The notes under the pieces: generated by a model
Seen by the model: the letters and a program-made list of their open reading frames with translations, nothing else
What the model was told of the DNA's origin: nothing
Databases searched by the model: none
Origin: Ceratobasidium sp. AG-K
Lineage: Eukaryota > Basidiomycota > Agaricomycetes > Cantharellales > Ceratobasidiaceae
Assembly (NCBI GenBank): GCA_037039685.1
Contig: JAWNGF010000001.1
Location: forward strand, 6,448,001-6,512,000
DNA length: 64,000 nucleotides
Reading direction: 5' to 3'
In this document: one piece after another, positions 10,945 through 22,340 of the stretch
Layout of the letters: the number at the start of each line of letters is the position of its first letter
How positions within the stretch are numbered: position 1 is the first letter of the stretch
Program-made: the position numbers and the translations under genes

Positions 10945-13900
10945 ATGTCTCTTCTAAATGATCCAGAGTAAGAGAAACATTAAATACTATCATATAATAT
11001 GTCTTACTCTTGCGGCAGTTATATCGCGCATGCTCTCCGGTTGACTTACCTCCGTCACGTTGAAGATCCGTATGGGAATCGTGTTGTTTCTTTTAACCCA
11101 GTCTATAGCGCCAATCCATACATACGCGCCGCTGGATTCGCAGACACTGACGCATGGCCTCAACTTAACCAGCCCGAGAGCCCTAAACCTGTCGAATCAC
11201 AGCTCGCGCCTCCTGTCCCGCCCTCTCGAGATGGATTGTTTCTGAGTGGGCGAATGCAGAGTAACGAGGATGCACCTGTTGCACCTGAGGCTGGAATTTA
11301 TCCTGGTGCAAAGCTCAAGTACACGGACACTATCATGGGGCCATCGCGAAGTGGCATGGCAGGAATTCGTGTCTCGGGCCGTCGACTCTCTGGCAATGCT
11401 CAGCCTCGTGGCTCATCTGTACGCTCTAGCACAGTACTGGGAGAAAATCAATCTCGCTTTCGCTCAGACTCAGCCCCCAATCTAGTCCCTGGGAGCGCCA
11501 ATCCTCAGGCGCTGGGTTCTCAGATACTGGGAGATTTCGCGCCAGTTGCTGCTACGGCCTCTGGAAAGGATGATGAACGCTTGCCGAGACGGGGCTCAGG
11601 AGGCTCAACATATCATGCTGCTCCTATATCCTCGCCCCCCGACGCTGCTGCCAGCAACGGTAGTACCCCGACGGCCACCGTCTCAGGCTCGAGTCGTCTT
11701 GCCTCTGATCCGGCAATTTCTCAGGTCCACAGCCAAAGCCCGCCGCCTGCTCCTGCCGTAGCACTGCCTATATTCGCACGTGCCGCAGAGATGGAGGAAC
11801 GGAGACGGCTGCGAATGAGGGCGCGGTTCGCTCCTTCGCCGTCCAACGCCCTAGCAGCAAATCCCGAGGCCGCATCCCCTTTGCAGGCTTCGAGAAACAC
11901 TTCTTCTGCGCCACGAAAAGCTGCGGACACGTTGTCCCTCACCGGTACCATTGATTCGCGAACGTCGCGGGAAGAGGATGCGTCTGGGACAATCGATGGC
12001 GAAGGAGAGACCATCGCCGAAGACTCGGACGATGATGATACCGACGAGGACGCTGATGCCGATGCTGACGCTGACGCCGACGACATGGATGCTGAGATGG
12101 CAGAAAGTGGCGATCCTGATGAGTTTTCGCTCCTTTACAACACGTGAGTATGCGCGTTATGTTGCATTACTGCCGTTCTAATTTGCTGTTAGTACGTTTA
12201 ATACCACTGGGGTCAACCCCTCTGGTAGCTCCGATGAAAATTCGTTCCTTTCAGGAAACTCGACTAACTCACTCACACAGCCCACTTCTCAGTCCTTTGC
12301 CCTCCCACTTCCTCGTAATCGTAGTCGCCTCAGTCCAGTCACCGAGGCTACTGGACTGGAAAACCAATCTGCTTCCGCTCGACATACCCCTCAGAGCGTC
12401 CGCATTCCTATGCCCCGACCGCTCTCAATCCATTCTCCGCCTGCTCCACCTACCCCACGCGCGTCTGGCACGCGATCTCGAGCCTACTCCAGTGCAGCCG
12501 GGTTTCGCGCGCCTTCGCCAGAAGAGCCACCGATGGTGTTCACACGACAGTCGGTTCCATCTCGTGCCATGAGCTCCAAGTCAGCCCTTACAGAGGCGCT
12601 CGCGGCCCGATCAACCGCCTCAAACAATCCCTTTTCCGAGCTGTATGGTGCAATTTCAGGCAGGGCCGAGCAGGGAGCTATTCCTTTCCGCTTGTGGTTC
12701 CCACATGCAAACAAGGTCAAAGACAAGGACCGCCGTGGCCGTACTATCGAGAAGCCATTTTCGCTCGATGTCACGGTTCGGAAGGACGCAGTGGCAGAGG
12801 AGCTGATTGGGTTCGGTTTGTGGGCGTACTGGGAGAGCGAGCAGGAACCAAGGTTAGACGAAGGCTTGCAAAACCGAAGTCCAGCAGAGCGTGATGCGAG
12901 GCTCAGTGCTGCTGGCTGGAATCTGAGGATGTGGGAGGACGGAGAAGTGGACACAGACTTTCCAGGTGAGTGTATGCGAGTAATATACTGCAATATACCG
13001 TATAAATTTGTGATCAGCCATTGCGAGAACGCAAACAATGACACAAATCAAGACCTTTGAAGAGCTTGCGATTGTCGAAGCTACTCCCGAACAAGGTATT
13101 GTCATGTGCCCTGACTATATATCAATTTTACCAAGTACGATTACAGTTCAACAAAATCTAGCCGCCGAGGCATCAATCGCTCGCCGCCCTTCGCGAATGA
13201 TTGTAACTAAGCCGCGCCAGGATTCAAACACCGGCGGCGGACTAGCGCCTCCTGGAGCGGTTGCCGGGCAAACCGGGCCTGTCCCTATGATGTCGAGCTC
13301 GGATGTTGTGACGTCCAATCTCCTGACAGGAGTTTCTATTGGTGGAGCTACAAGCATAATGCCTGGCGGACCCTCAATCTTCTTGAAGATTAAAGTTGCA
13401 GCAAAAGCAGACGTACATTACAGTACTACCATCAACGTGTAAGCGATAACGATGCCTCCAGGATCGGATGTGATGACTCACTAGCATTGCGTAGGACCGC
13501 CGATACGTACATGGCTGACGTGCTTGAACAAGTGTGTCGCAAACGCCGCTTGCAAGATTCAAAAGAATGGGCACTTATGACTGAAAATCCGTCAATTCTA
13601 ATCCCACTTGACCGTACAGTTGCTAGCCTGACTGGAACAAAAGAGCTGCTGTTGGTCAAGCGCTCTTTGTTAGACAGCCTTGGACTCGGCAAGCATTCGC
13701 GTGTTCCCCGGAGCTCGGACCCGAATGGTTCGTTGTCACGCCACATTTGGTTGCCCCTGAACTGACTTATGACGCATTGCAGCATCAATCTTCGATATGC
13801 TGCAAGATGCCAATCCTGGCCGAGGGTTTAGTTCATCTATGGATTATCGCGAGGCCTACAAAGTACGTAGGAGCTGGATTTGCATGATTACTAACCTAAA

Positions 13901-14401
13901 TATGGGCTTCTCCGTAATAGAAATACACCGTTCACCGAAAGATTCCAATGCTCGTTGGACGCCACGAACGCATCATTGCGATAGATGGGGACTACGTGCA
14001 TGTAAGTTGTCTACCAATTGGCTGGTTCGCTGAAAATTTCAACGGTTTGTCGCGCATAGATCATGCCCTCCAATAACCGTGCCTTCTTGGACACGATGAA
14101 GACGAGCTCGTACCACATCAAGACCGTAATAGGGTGTAAGAAAACAAAGAAAGCGCCCACGAGTATCAAGCTCGTGGTACTGCGAGATGGAGGAAGTAAA
14201 CGTTATGATTTTGAGGCCGAGGACGAGAACCAAGCGGGTGAGTGGATGCAGGCGTTCCCGAACACAGCAAAGTTACACCACTTCCGAACAGGTGAAATCG
14301 TCGAAACAATCAAGAATTTACAGAAACAATACCAACTGGATCGGACGGGGACATTGAACAAGTCCAAGACTGTAAAACGTCCTAAGATTTCAACGCGGTG
14401 A
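10945..14401 (+). CDS. SIN1: TORC2 subunit SIN1/AVO1
   Basis: Scaffold subunit of target-of-rapamycin complex 2, which recruits AGC-kinase substrates at the plasma membrane. The likely start is a 23-nt first exon (10,945-10,967, MSLLNDP) spliced to 11,019, restoring the SIN1 N-terminus DYIAHALRLTYLRHVEDPYG; the in-frame ATG at 10,999 lies inside that intron. A long disordered, Ser/Pro-rich region with an Asp/Ala acidic tract follows. Then come the CRIM domain (about 12,600-13,060, ending MTQIKTFEELAIVEATPEQ), the Ras-binding-like domain (SIFLKIKVAAKADVHYSTTI, about 13,370-13,700) and a C-terminal PH domain (YTVHRKIPMLVGRHERIIAI to DENQAGEWM, about 13,920-14,250). It ends at 14,401. A damaged inverted copy is at 22,341-25,885. 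Confidence 0.9.
12050..12084 (+). repeat. Asp-Ala coding hexanucleotide repeat in SIN1
   Basis: Tandem GCTGAC/GCCGAT-like units encode alternating Asp and Ala in an acidic tract within the disordered part of SIN1. The matching part of the inverted copy (near 24,700-24,760) is altered in length. Confidence 0.75.
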
Positions 14402-14682
14402 GGTGCGTAGCAACTGTGGATATACACGCTCTCGTGTTATTGCGCACTTATATTGTATACTGCGGGTTCAAGCACGGATGTATGACACAGTTGGATTATG
14501 CAATTTGTTGACGATGCACGTATATATGAGCGTGGTCTCGGCTCCGACCAACAGGCTCCAGAATCTGTACGACGTCATCGAAGTGACGCGTGAACCCCAT
14601 GGACCGAGAATTCGGCCTCGTGTGGAACCCCCCCCTCTTAGCCCACAGGCAAGCTGCCAGAGCGCTCGTAAGACTTGTGGGA

Positions 14683-17600
14683 ATGTCACGAAGAGCTCCC
14701 TCGCCACCGGGCGCTCCCTCGCATGGGCACGTCCCTTCCGCCAGTCCAACCGACTATGCAGCTCACCCAACCCCGTCTGAGCGGCCTTTTGCACCTTATG
14801 TACCACCAATTTTTACGCAGTACGACAGACCCCGGGCGCCCTCTGTGGCCTCGACTACTACCACCGCGTCCTCCGCAGCTTCAGGATCATCACTATTGTC
14901 CGCTCAAACAGACTCTACAGGGATCACGCAGCTCTCAAACATATCCTCTGGCAAAAGGTCTCCAGAGCCTTCAGGATCGCACATCGTCCGCCCCGGTCCG
15001 GTCCCTCTTCAGGATAGTCCAGGCTCTTTTGCTCCTTTCAGGCGGTCCGATCCTGGCCAAGCACTTGCTCCATCATCGCCTCACGGATCTGGGGGTGGCT
15101 TTGCACCCCGGCGACAGACGCTCCCGAGCGAAACGACGACGGCATTTGGTCGGCCACGACCTTTTCAGCTTACGAAGCCGCCCCGGGGATATCGCAATAA
15201 CCCTCCGAGAAGCTCTACAAGCCGAGTATTATGGGGTCGAGACGGACTTCCGGCTCGTCAATCCGAGTCCCGCTATACTCCCGCCGGCCCGTCAACGCAT
15301 CCAACAAGCGGTCTCCCCAACCCCCATCATGTCCAACAACACATGAGACCACAGTTTCCGATTCTCCGCGGACCCCCCAACATGCAACCATCGCTTTTCC
15401 CTCCGCCCCCTCCTCCTGCCCAACCTAGAACAAGCCAACTTAGTAGAGGGTTTCCACCCCCAACTTCGGGCCATCCAGGACCTGGAATAGAGGCGAATCC
15501 AAACCCGTTGAGCTCTGCGCTCACCCGAGATGCATTGCTTGATCATGCTTACAGGTTATACGACAACCCCGCTCCCAACAGTCTGGCCCCAATGGGCCTA
15601 ACCACTCGGCCACTCCAAGCTGAAACGGACAAATCAGGGTTGACAGACCCAATGCATACTTACAGAGCTGAACTGCTACCACTTTTGACCTTGCTGCGAG
15701 CATTGCACCCGAGCCACATGCCCATCGCGCTGTTGCTTGCTTGCGTTCAGTACGCTGCCAGAGACTACGAGGGGAGCCTGCAAACCAATAGAGAAATTCT
15801 GGCTGTGGACCCCAATTGCGTGAGTAATTGACCAAATGGGCTCGAAATTGTTTACAAGCTAGCGCATATACTCATATTTTAGGTCGAGGCCATGTCAAAC
15901 ATTGCTACGACGTTCCGAGCGATTGGCAATCTGGATGACGCTGAGCGATGGTGGGTGCATGCGATCCGCCTTCGGCCATCGTACTGGGATGCTATTGTAA
16001 GTTCCTATGTTTCAGCTTCGTTCCGACGCTGATATAGTACACAAAAGGAAAACCTAATTGGGTTTCTCTGCAACCCGTACCAAACAATGGATACAGATAC
16101 CCCGGCGATGCTCGTCAACCTCAGCTTCATCAAGCACTTGTTGTTTGCGAGTCCGTACTGGAGCGACTCGTACCAGGGCCTACCATGCAAAGCTGCCTAT
16201 CCACTGGGTTAATTCGCATCGGAGAAGCACATCGGCTTCAAAACCTACTCCATACAAGCGGCAATTTGAAGTTTATTTTGACGTCGAGGAATGAACGCGA
16301 CACAGATTTTGACAAAGAATTTGCTGGAATCAAGGATCAGTTCGTCGCTGTCGAACTGATGTTGAACGGGCGAATCCAAGGTGATAAAGTGCCGGAGCCT
16401 TACCTCACGATCCATGACCTGCTCCTTGGACTGGCTGTATCAGCCCTTCATGTCACCGGAAATCTACCTCATATCTCACGACTAGAAATAGATGGCTCAA
16501 ATCTGGATCTTTTGCCCCGTATACATACCTCGTATCGCGCCATTCTCGATGTGGTTGCTCCGGACAATATCCTTCCAATTGTATTCATCAAGCCAGAAAA
16601 CATTTTCACCATAATGACACGAATATTCGTATCAACAAAAGGGCTATTCCCCGGCGTTGTCTACGAAGCAGGAAACCTGAACCTTGAAGCTATCCCCCGT
16701 ATTCTTCCCGCCGGAGCGACCAACGCAAGTAGAATGACAGCGACGGTACTACTAACAATTGCGAAGCACTTTCAAGACGCGGCCAGGCGGGGAATTTCTC
16801 TTCCAGACTTCTCGACATCAAGTGGACAAGATGCCCCCGCAATTCGTGCCTCTCTATCTGGAGCTCTGCTGTTATATTACTGTGCATTGGCTCTCCATCC
16901 TTCAGCATCCGTGTGCAACAACCTCGGGATACTGCTATCGACTTTGCCGGGCGTTCGTATCACTTGCCTAGCACAACCACCAGGAGTATCGAGTGGAGCG
17001 CATCCCGAAACAGAGATATTGACCGGACCTGCCCTTGCTCGAGCGTACTATCAGGAAAGGATTGAAACTCGATCCAAACCATCACACATTTGTTAACTAA
17101 TGTAGGCTCACTACTGAAGGACGAAGGAAAGCTAGAAGAGGCCATGCAGTACAAGTGTCTCTTGACTGGATTTTGTGTGCCCTCCTACATCCACTGCCTT
17201 TACCCTTGTTACTTTCGTCCCATGCTAACTTTTCGCACTCAGAATGTACTTGCGGAGCACTGGAAATTAAACCAGATTTTGACGTCGCGTTGGTTAGTCG
17301 GGTAGTGGTTTTAGGAGCGCTTACATCACAAACACGTTGTTTTCCAGGCTAACATGGCCAATTTTTGCGGCCAAGATACTGGCAACGTATTGGAATCTGT
17401 CGAATACTACAAGCGCGCTGTGCTTGCCAACCCTTATTTCCCAGAATCGATCGTCGGCTTGGCAATGCATTGGGGAGCATATGCGAGATGGCAAGGTCGG
17501 GGAGGTCTCACGATAGATATGTATCTCGACAACACTGGCTGCGTGGTCGCGCACAATGATGAGGCAAACGGCCCTCGTACCCCGGGCTTCTTGGACAAGC

Positions 17601-18328
17601 TAATAGAGATCTGTGACGACTCAAATCCTCGAAGGATACCACGCTAGTACAGGAATCATTGCTTCGGACCGTAGACTAGATCAGTGGATGGAACCATTGA
17701 GGGCGTGTCTAGGACCATTGAATCCAACTAGACGGGAACGATGGGAAAAGCCCACCTAAAGCGCGTTTTTACACTCCATTCGATCGCGTTCGACAGCGAG
17801 TATATGAAGCTGGCACGGTGGTACGATTGATCGAGATGCTCTCGCGGGTTCTGCAGCGGCGTGGTACATAGACCAATATCGATCGAACGCTCAATTGGCG
17901 GGGGACCCGACTTGGAAGCCAGATTTATCTAGGTACAATCGGCCAAAGCTACCTGCTGCGATGGTCGCACCTCTCGCTCTCTCCATTCTTCCATTCCAGA
18001 CGGTGTGTACGCACGTCCACTATATCACGCTGTGACCGACTAAAACGAGCCGGGCGCGTGGATTAGTTTACCCTGCCACTCACAACACGTATGATCCGCA
18101 TCATATCTCATCGCAATGCAAATCCGCACTTCCTACCTCGCGCTCAGCCAAGACTGGCTCCCTGCCATGTTTATCCGCCCCCTTGCTCCTGTCCTAGTGA
18201 GGGCAAACTGAAAGTTGGATACGTTTCTAGTGATTTCAAGTTGAGCCATATACCTCAGTATCAAAGCAAGCTCTCACGATCATTAATCAAGTAACCACCC
18301 GCTAGGTCATCTCATGCAATCCCGTTTT
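14683..18328 (+). pseudogene. O-GlcNAc transferase (SPINDLY/OGT type), cut off in the catalytic domain
   Basis: The N-terminal 300 residues are disordered and Ser/Pro-rich. A TPR region follows (NREILAVDPNC, VEAMSNIATTFRAIGNLDDA, VGSLLKDEGKLEEAM, GNVLESVEYYKRAVLANPYF). The catalytic domain starts with GKLKVGYVSSDF. With an intron at about 18,240-18,291 the next exon reads NHPLGHLMQS, a hallmark of the family, and then the sequence turns into the spacer of the inverted repeat, so nearly the whole catalytic domain is absent. Frame errors of one base occur at about 17,054, 17,095, 17,254, 17,464, 17,486 and 18,320. The start is uncertain: ATG at 14,683 (MSRRAPSPPG) or the upstream in-frame ATG at 14,599. 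The real gene is probably intact elsewhere; the break looks like an assembly or rearrangement edge. Confidence 0.82.
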
Positions 18329-18365
18329 TTTTTCCTCCTTTTTCCCTATCTATTACCAAACTAAC
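18329..18365. other. Spacer at the centre of the inverted repeat
   Basis: About 37 nt, rich in T and C on the left and in A and C on the right, with no counterpart in either arm. It interrupts the OGT coding sequence immediately after the HLMQSV motif in both arms. Confidence 0.85.
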
Positions 18366-21300
18366 AAACGGATCTGCATGAGATGACCTAGCGGGGTTAC
18401 TTGATTATGAACGTGAGCCCCCTGAGAGCTTGCTTTGATATGAGGTATATGGCTCAATTGAAATCATCTAGAAACGTCATCCAACTTTCCGTTGCCCTCA
18501 CTAGGAGGAGCAGGGGGCGGATAAACATGGCTAGGGAGCAGTCTTGACTGAGCGCGAGGTAGGAAGCATGCGGATTGCATTGCGATGAGATTTGATGCGG
18601 ATCATACGTGTTTGTGAGTGGGCAGGGTAACCTAATCCCCGCGCCGGCTCGTTTAGTCGGTCACAGCGTGATATAGTGGGACGTGCGTACACACCGTCTG
18701 GAATGGAAGAATGGATGTGAGAGCGAGAGGTGCGGTCCCTCGCATCAGGTCTATCTTGGCCGATTGCTACCTAGACAAATCTGGCTTCCAAGTCGGGTCC
18801 CCCCGCCAATGAGCGTTTCGATCCGATATTGGTCTATGTACCACAGCGCCGCTGCAGAACCCGCTGTGAGCTTCTCGATCAATCGTACCACCGTAGCCAG
18901 CTTCATATACTCGTGTCGACGCGATCGAATGAGTGCAAAACCGCTTTAGGTGGGCTTTCCATCGATCACCGTCTAGTTGGATTTCAATGGTCCTAGACAC
19001 GCCTCAATGGTTTCCCATCCACTGAACTAGGCTACGGGTCCGAAGAATGATTCCTGTACTAGCGTGGTATCCTTCGAGGATTTGAGCGTCACAGATCTCT
19101 ATTAGCTTGTCCACGGAAGCCCGGGGTAACGAGGGCCGTTTGCCTCATCATTGTGCGCGGACCACGCAGCCAGTGTTGTCGAGTTACATATCTATCGTGT
19201 GACCCCCGACCTTGCCAGTCGCATATGCTCCCCAATGCAGTGCCAAGCCGACGCTCGTTCTGGGAAATATGGTGGACAAGCACAGCGCGTCTGTAGTATT
19301 CGACAGATTCCAATAACGTTGCCAGTATCTTTGGCCGCATTGGCCATGTTAGCCTGCGAAAACAACTTGTTTGTGATGTAAGCGCTCTAAAACCACTACC
19401 CGACTAACCAACGCTGACGTCAAAGTGTCTGTTTAATTTCCCAGTGCTCGCAAGTACATTCTGAGTGCGAAAAGTTAGCATTGACAAAGTAACAAGGTAA
19501 AGCAGTGGATGTAGGAGGGCACACAAATCCAGTTCAAGAAGACACTTATCATGCATGGCCTCTTCTAGCTTTCCTTCGTCCTTCAGTAGTGAGCCTACAT
19601 TAGATACAAATGTGGATGGTGTCGATCGAGTTGCACAATCTCCTGATAGTCGCTCGAGCAAAGGGAGTCCGGTCAATTATCTCTGTTTCGGATGCGCTCA
19701 CACTCGATACTCCTGATGGTTTGCTGCTCAGGCATGTGCATACACGAACGCCCCGGGCAAAAGTCGCTAGCCCAGTATCCCGAGGTTGTTGCACACGGAT
19801 GCTGAAGATGGAGAGACCAATGCACAGTAATATACAGCAGAGCTCCAGATAGAGAAGGCACGAATGCGGTGGGCATCTTGTCCACTTGATGTCGGAGAAG
19901 TCTGGGAAGAGAAATTCCCCGCGGCCGCGTCTTGAAGTGCTTCGCATGTTAGTAGTACCGTCGCTGTCATTCTACTTGCGTTGGTCAGCTCCGGCGGGAT
20001 GAATACGGGGGATAGCTTCAAGGTTTCAGGTTTCTGACTTCGTAGGACAACGCCGGGGGGGAATAAGCCTTTTGTTGATACGATATTCGTGTCATTATGG
20101 TGAAAATGGTTTTATTGGGCTTGATGAATACAATTGGAGGATTATTGTCGGACGCAAACCAACATCGAGATGCGCGATACGAGGTATGTATACGCGGCAA
20201 AAGATCCAGATTTGAGCCATTATTTCTTCGTCGTGAGATAGAGGTAGATTTCCGGAGACATGAAAGAAGCTGATAAGCCAGTCCACGGAGCAGGTCATGG
20301 ATTTCGTGAGGTAAAGGCTCCGGCACTTTATCACTTGGATTGCCCGCCGTCAAACATCAGTTCGACAGCGACGAACTGATCCTTGATTCCAGCCAAATTC
20401 TTTCGTCAAAATCTGTGTCGCGTTCATCCTCGACGTCAAAATAACTTCAAATTGCCGCTTTTAGGAGTAGGCTTTTGAAGCCGATGTCGCTTCTCCGATG
20501 CGATTTAAACCAGTGGATAGGCAACTTGCCTGGTAGGCCCTGGTACGAGTCGCTCAGTACGGGACTCGCAAACAACAAGTGCCTTGATGAAGCTGAGGTT
20601 GACGAGCATCGCCTGGGGGTATCTTGTAACCATGTTTGGTACGGGTTGCAGAGAACCCAATTAGGTTTTCCATTTGTGTACTATATCAGCGTCGGATACG
20701 AAGCTGACGAAACATAGGAACTTACAATAGCATCCCAGTACGATGGCCGAGGCGGATCGCATGCATCCCACCATCGCTCAGCGTCATCCAGATTGCCAAT
20801 CGCTCGGAAGTCGTAGCAATGTTTGACATGGCTCGACCTAAAATATGCAGTATATGCGCTAGCTGTAAACAATTTCGAGCCATTTGGTCATGTACTCACG
20901 CAATTGGGTCCACAGCCAGAATTTCTCTATGGTTTGCAGGCTCCACTCGTAGTCTTTCTGGCAGCGTACTGAACGCAAGCAAGCAAACAGCGCGTATGGC
21001 ATGTGGCTCGGTTTGTGCATGCTCGCAGCAAGGTCAAAAGTGGTAGCAGTTCAGCTCTGTAAGTATCGCATTGGGTCTGTCAACCTGATTTGTCCGTTCA
21101 GCTTGGAGTGGCCCGACGGGGATTAGGCCCATGGGGCACAGACTGTTGGGAGCGGGGTTGTTCGTATACTGTAAGCATGGATTCAGCAATGCATACTCGG
21201 GTGAAGCGCAGAGCTCAACGGGTTTGGATTCGCCTCTTATTCCAGGTCCCTGGATGGGCCGAAGTTGGGGGTTGGAAAACACTCTTTTTTTACTAAGTTG

Positions 21301-22064
21301 GCTTGTTCTAGTTGGGAGAGGAGGGGCGGAGGGAAGCGATGTGTTGCATGTTGGGGGAGTCGCGGAGAATCGGAAACTGTGGTTATGTGTTGTTGGACAT
21401 GATTGGTGGGTTGGGGGAGGAGACGCTTGTTGGATGCGTTGACGGCACGCTGGAGTATAGCGGGACTCGGATTGACGAGCGGAAGTCCGTCTCGACCCAA
21501 TAATACTCGGCTTGTTGTTGTAGAGCTTCTCGGAGGTCTATTGCGATATCCCCGGGGCGGGCTTCGTAAGCTGGAAAGGTCGTGGCGACCAAATGCCGTC
21601 GTCGTTTCGCTCGGGAAAGGTCTTCTCCGGGGTGCAAAGCCACCCCCAGATCCGTGGAGGCGATGATGGTGAGCAAGTGCTTGGCCAGGATCGGACCGCC
21701 TGAAAGGAGCAAAAGGCCTGGACTTATCCTGAAGAGGGACGGACGGGCGGCCGGATGTGCGATTGAAGGCTCTGGAGACCTTTTGCAGAGGATATGCTTT
21801 GAGAGCCAGCGTGCTCCTGTAGAGTCTGTTTGAGCTGGGGACAATAGTGGATGATCCTGAAGCTGCGGAGGGTCGCGGTGGTAGTAGTCGAGGCCACACG
21901 AGGCGCGCCTGGCGTCTGTGCTAATATGCGTAAAAATTGTGGTACATAAGGATGCAAAAGGCCGCTCAGACGGGGTTGGGTGAGCTGCTTAGTCGGTTGG
22001 ACTGCTGGAAGGACGTGCCCATGCGAGGAGCGCCCGGTGGCGAGGAGCTCTTCGTGACTTCCAC
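18366..22064 (-). pseudogene. Inverted, frame-broken copy of the OGT 5' part
   Basis: Fragments such as NVGSLLKDEGKLEEAM (near 19,590) and ALGSICDWQGRG (near 19,220) keep OGT sequence in shifting frames. At about 22,060 the position of the left-arm start codon reads GAAGTC instead of ATG. At some sites this copy keeps a frame that the left arm has lost, for example the exon start MYLRALE near 19,455. Not expected to be a functional gene. Confidence 0.88.
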
Positions 22065-22340
22065 AAAAGTCTACGAGCGCTCTGGGCAGCTTGCCTGTGG
22101 GCCTAAGAGGGGGGGTTCCACACGAGGCCGAATTCTCGGTCCATGGTTCACGCGTCACTTCGGAGACTCGTACAGATTTCCTGGGCTGTTGGTCGGAGCC
22201 GAGACCACGCACTATATACGTGCATCGTCAACAAATTGCTTACTCCAACTGTGATCATACATCCGTGCTTGAACCGCAGTTATACAAATAAGTGCGCAAA
22301 TAACACGAGAGCGTGTATATCCACAGTTGCTACGCCCACC

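Larger units (their letters stand above)
4806..18328 (+). repeat. left arm of a 13.5-kb inverted repeat
   Basis: This arm runs from the last third of REV3 to the truncated OGT and is repeated as reverse complement at 18,366-32,103. Its genes (F-box, MOB1, carrier, SIN1) have clean reading frames, so it looks like the good copy. In its last 1.3 kb (from about 17,050) one-base frame errors appear in OGT exons too. Confidence 0.95.

Noticed and set aside
11721..12086. A serine/alanine-rich 121-codon open frame on the minus strand
   Set aside because: It is the antisense reading of the Asp-Ala repeat in SIN1.
18329..18365. A leftover SMRT hairpin adapter at the centre
   Set aside because: Only ten bases in a row match the adapter as I remember it and the remainder does not, so this is not claimed as a feature.
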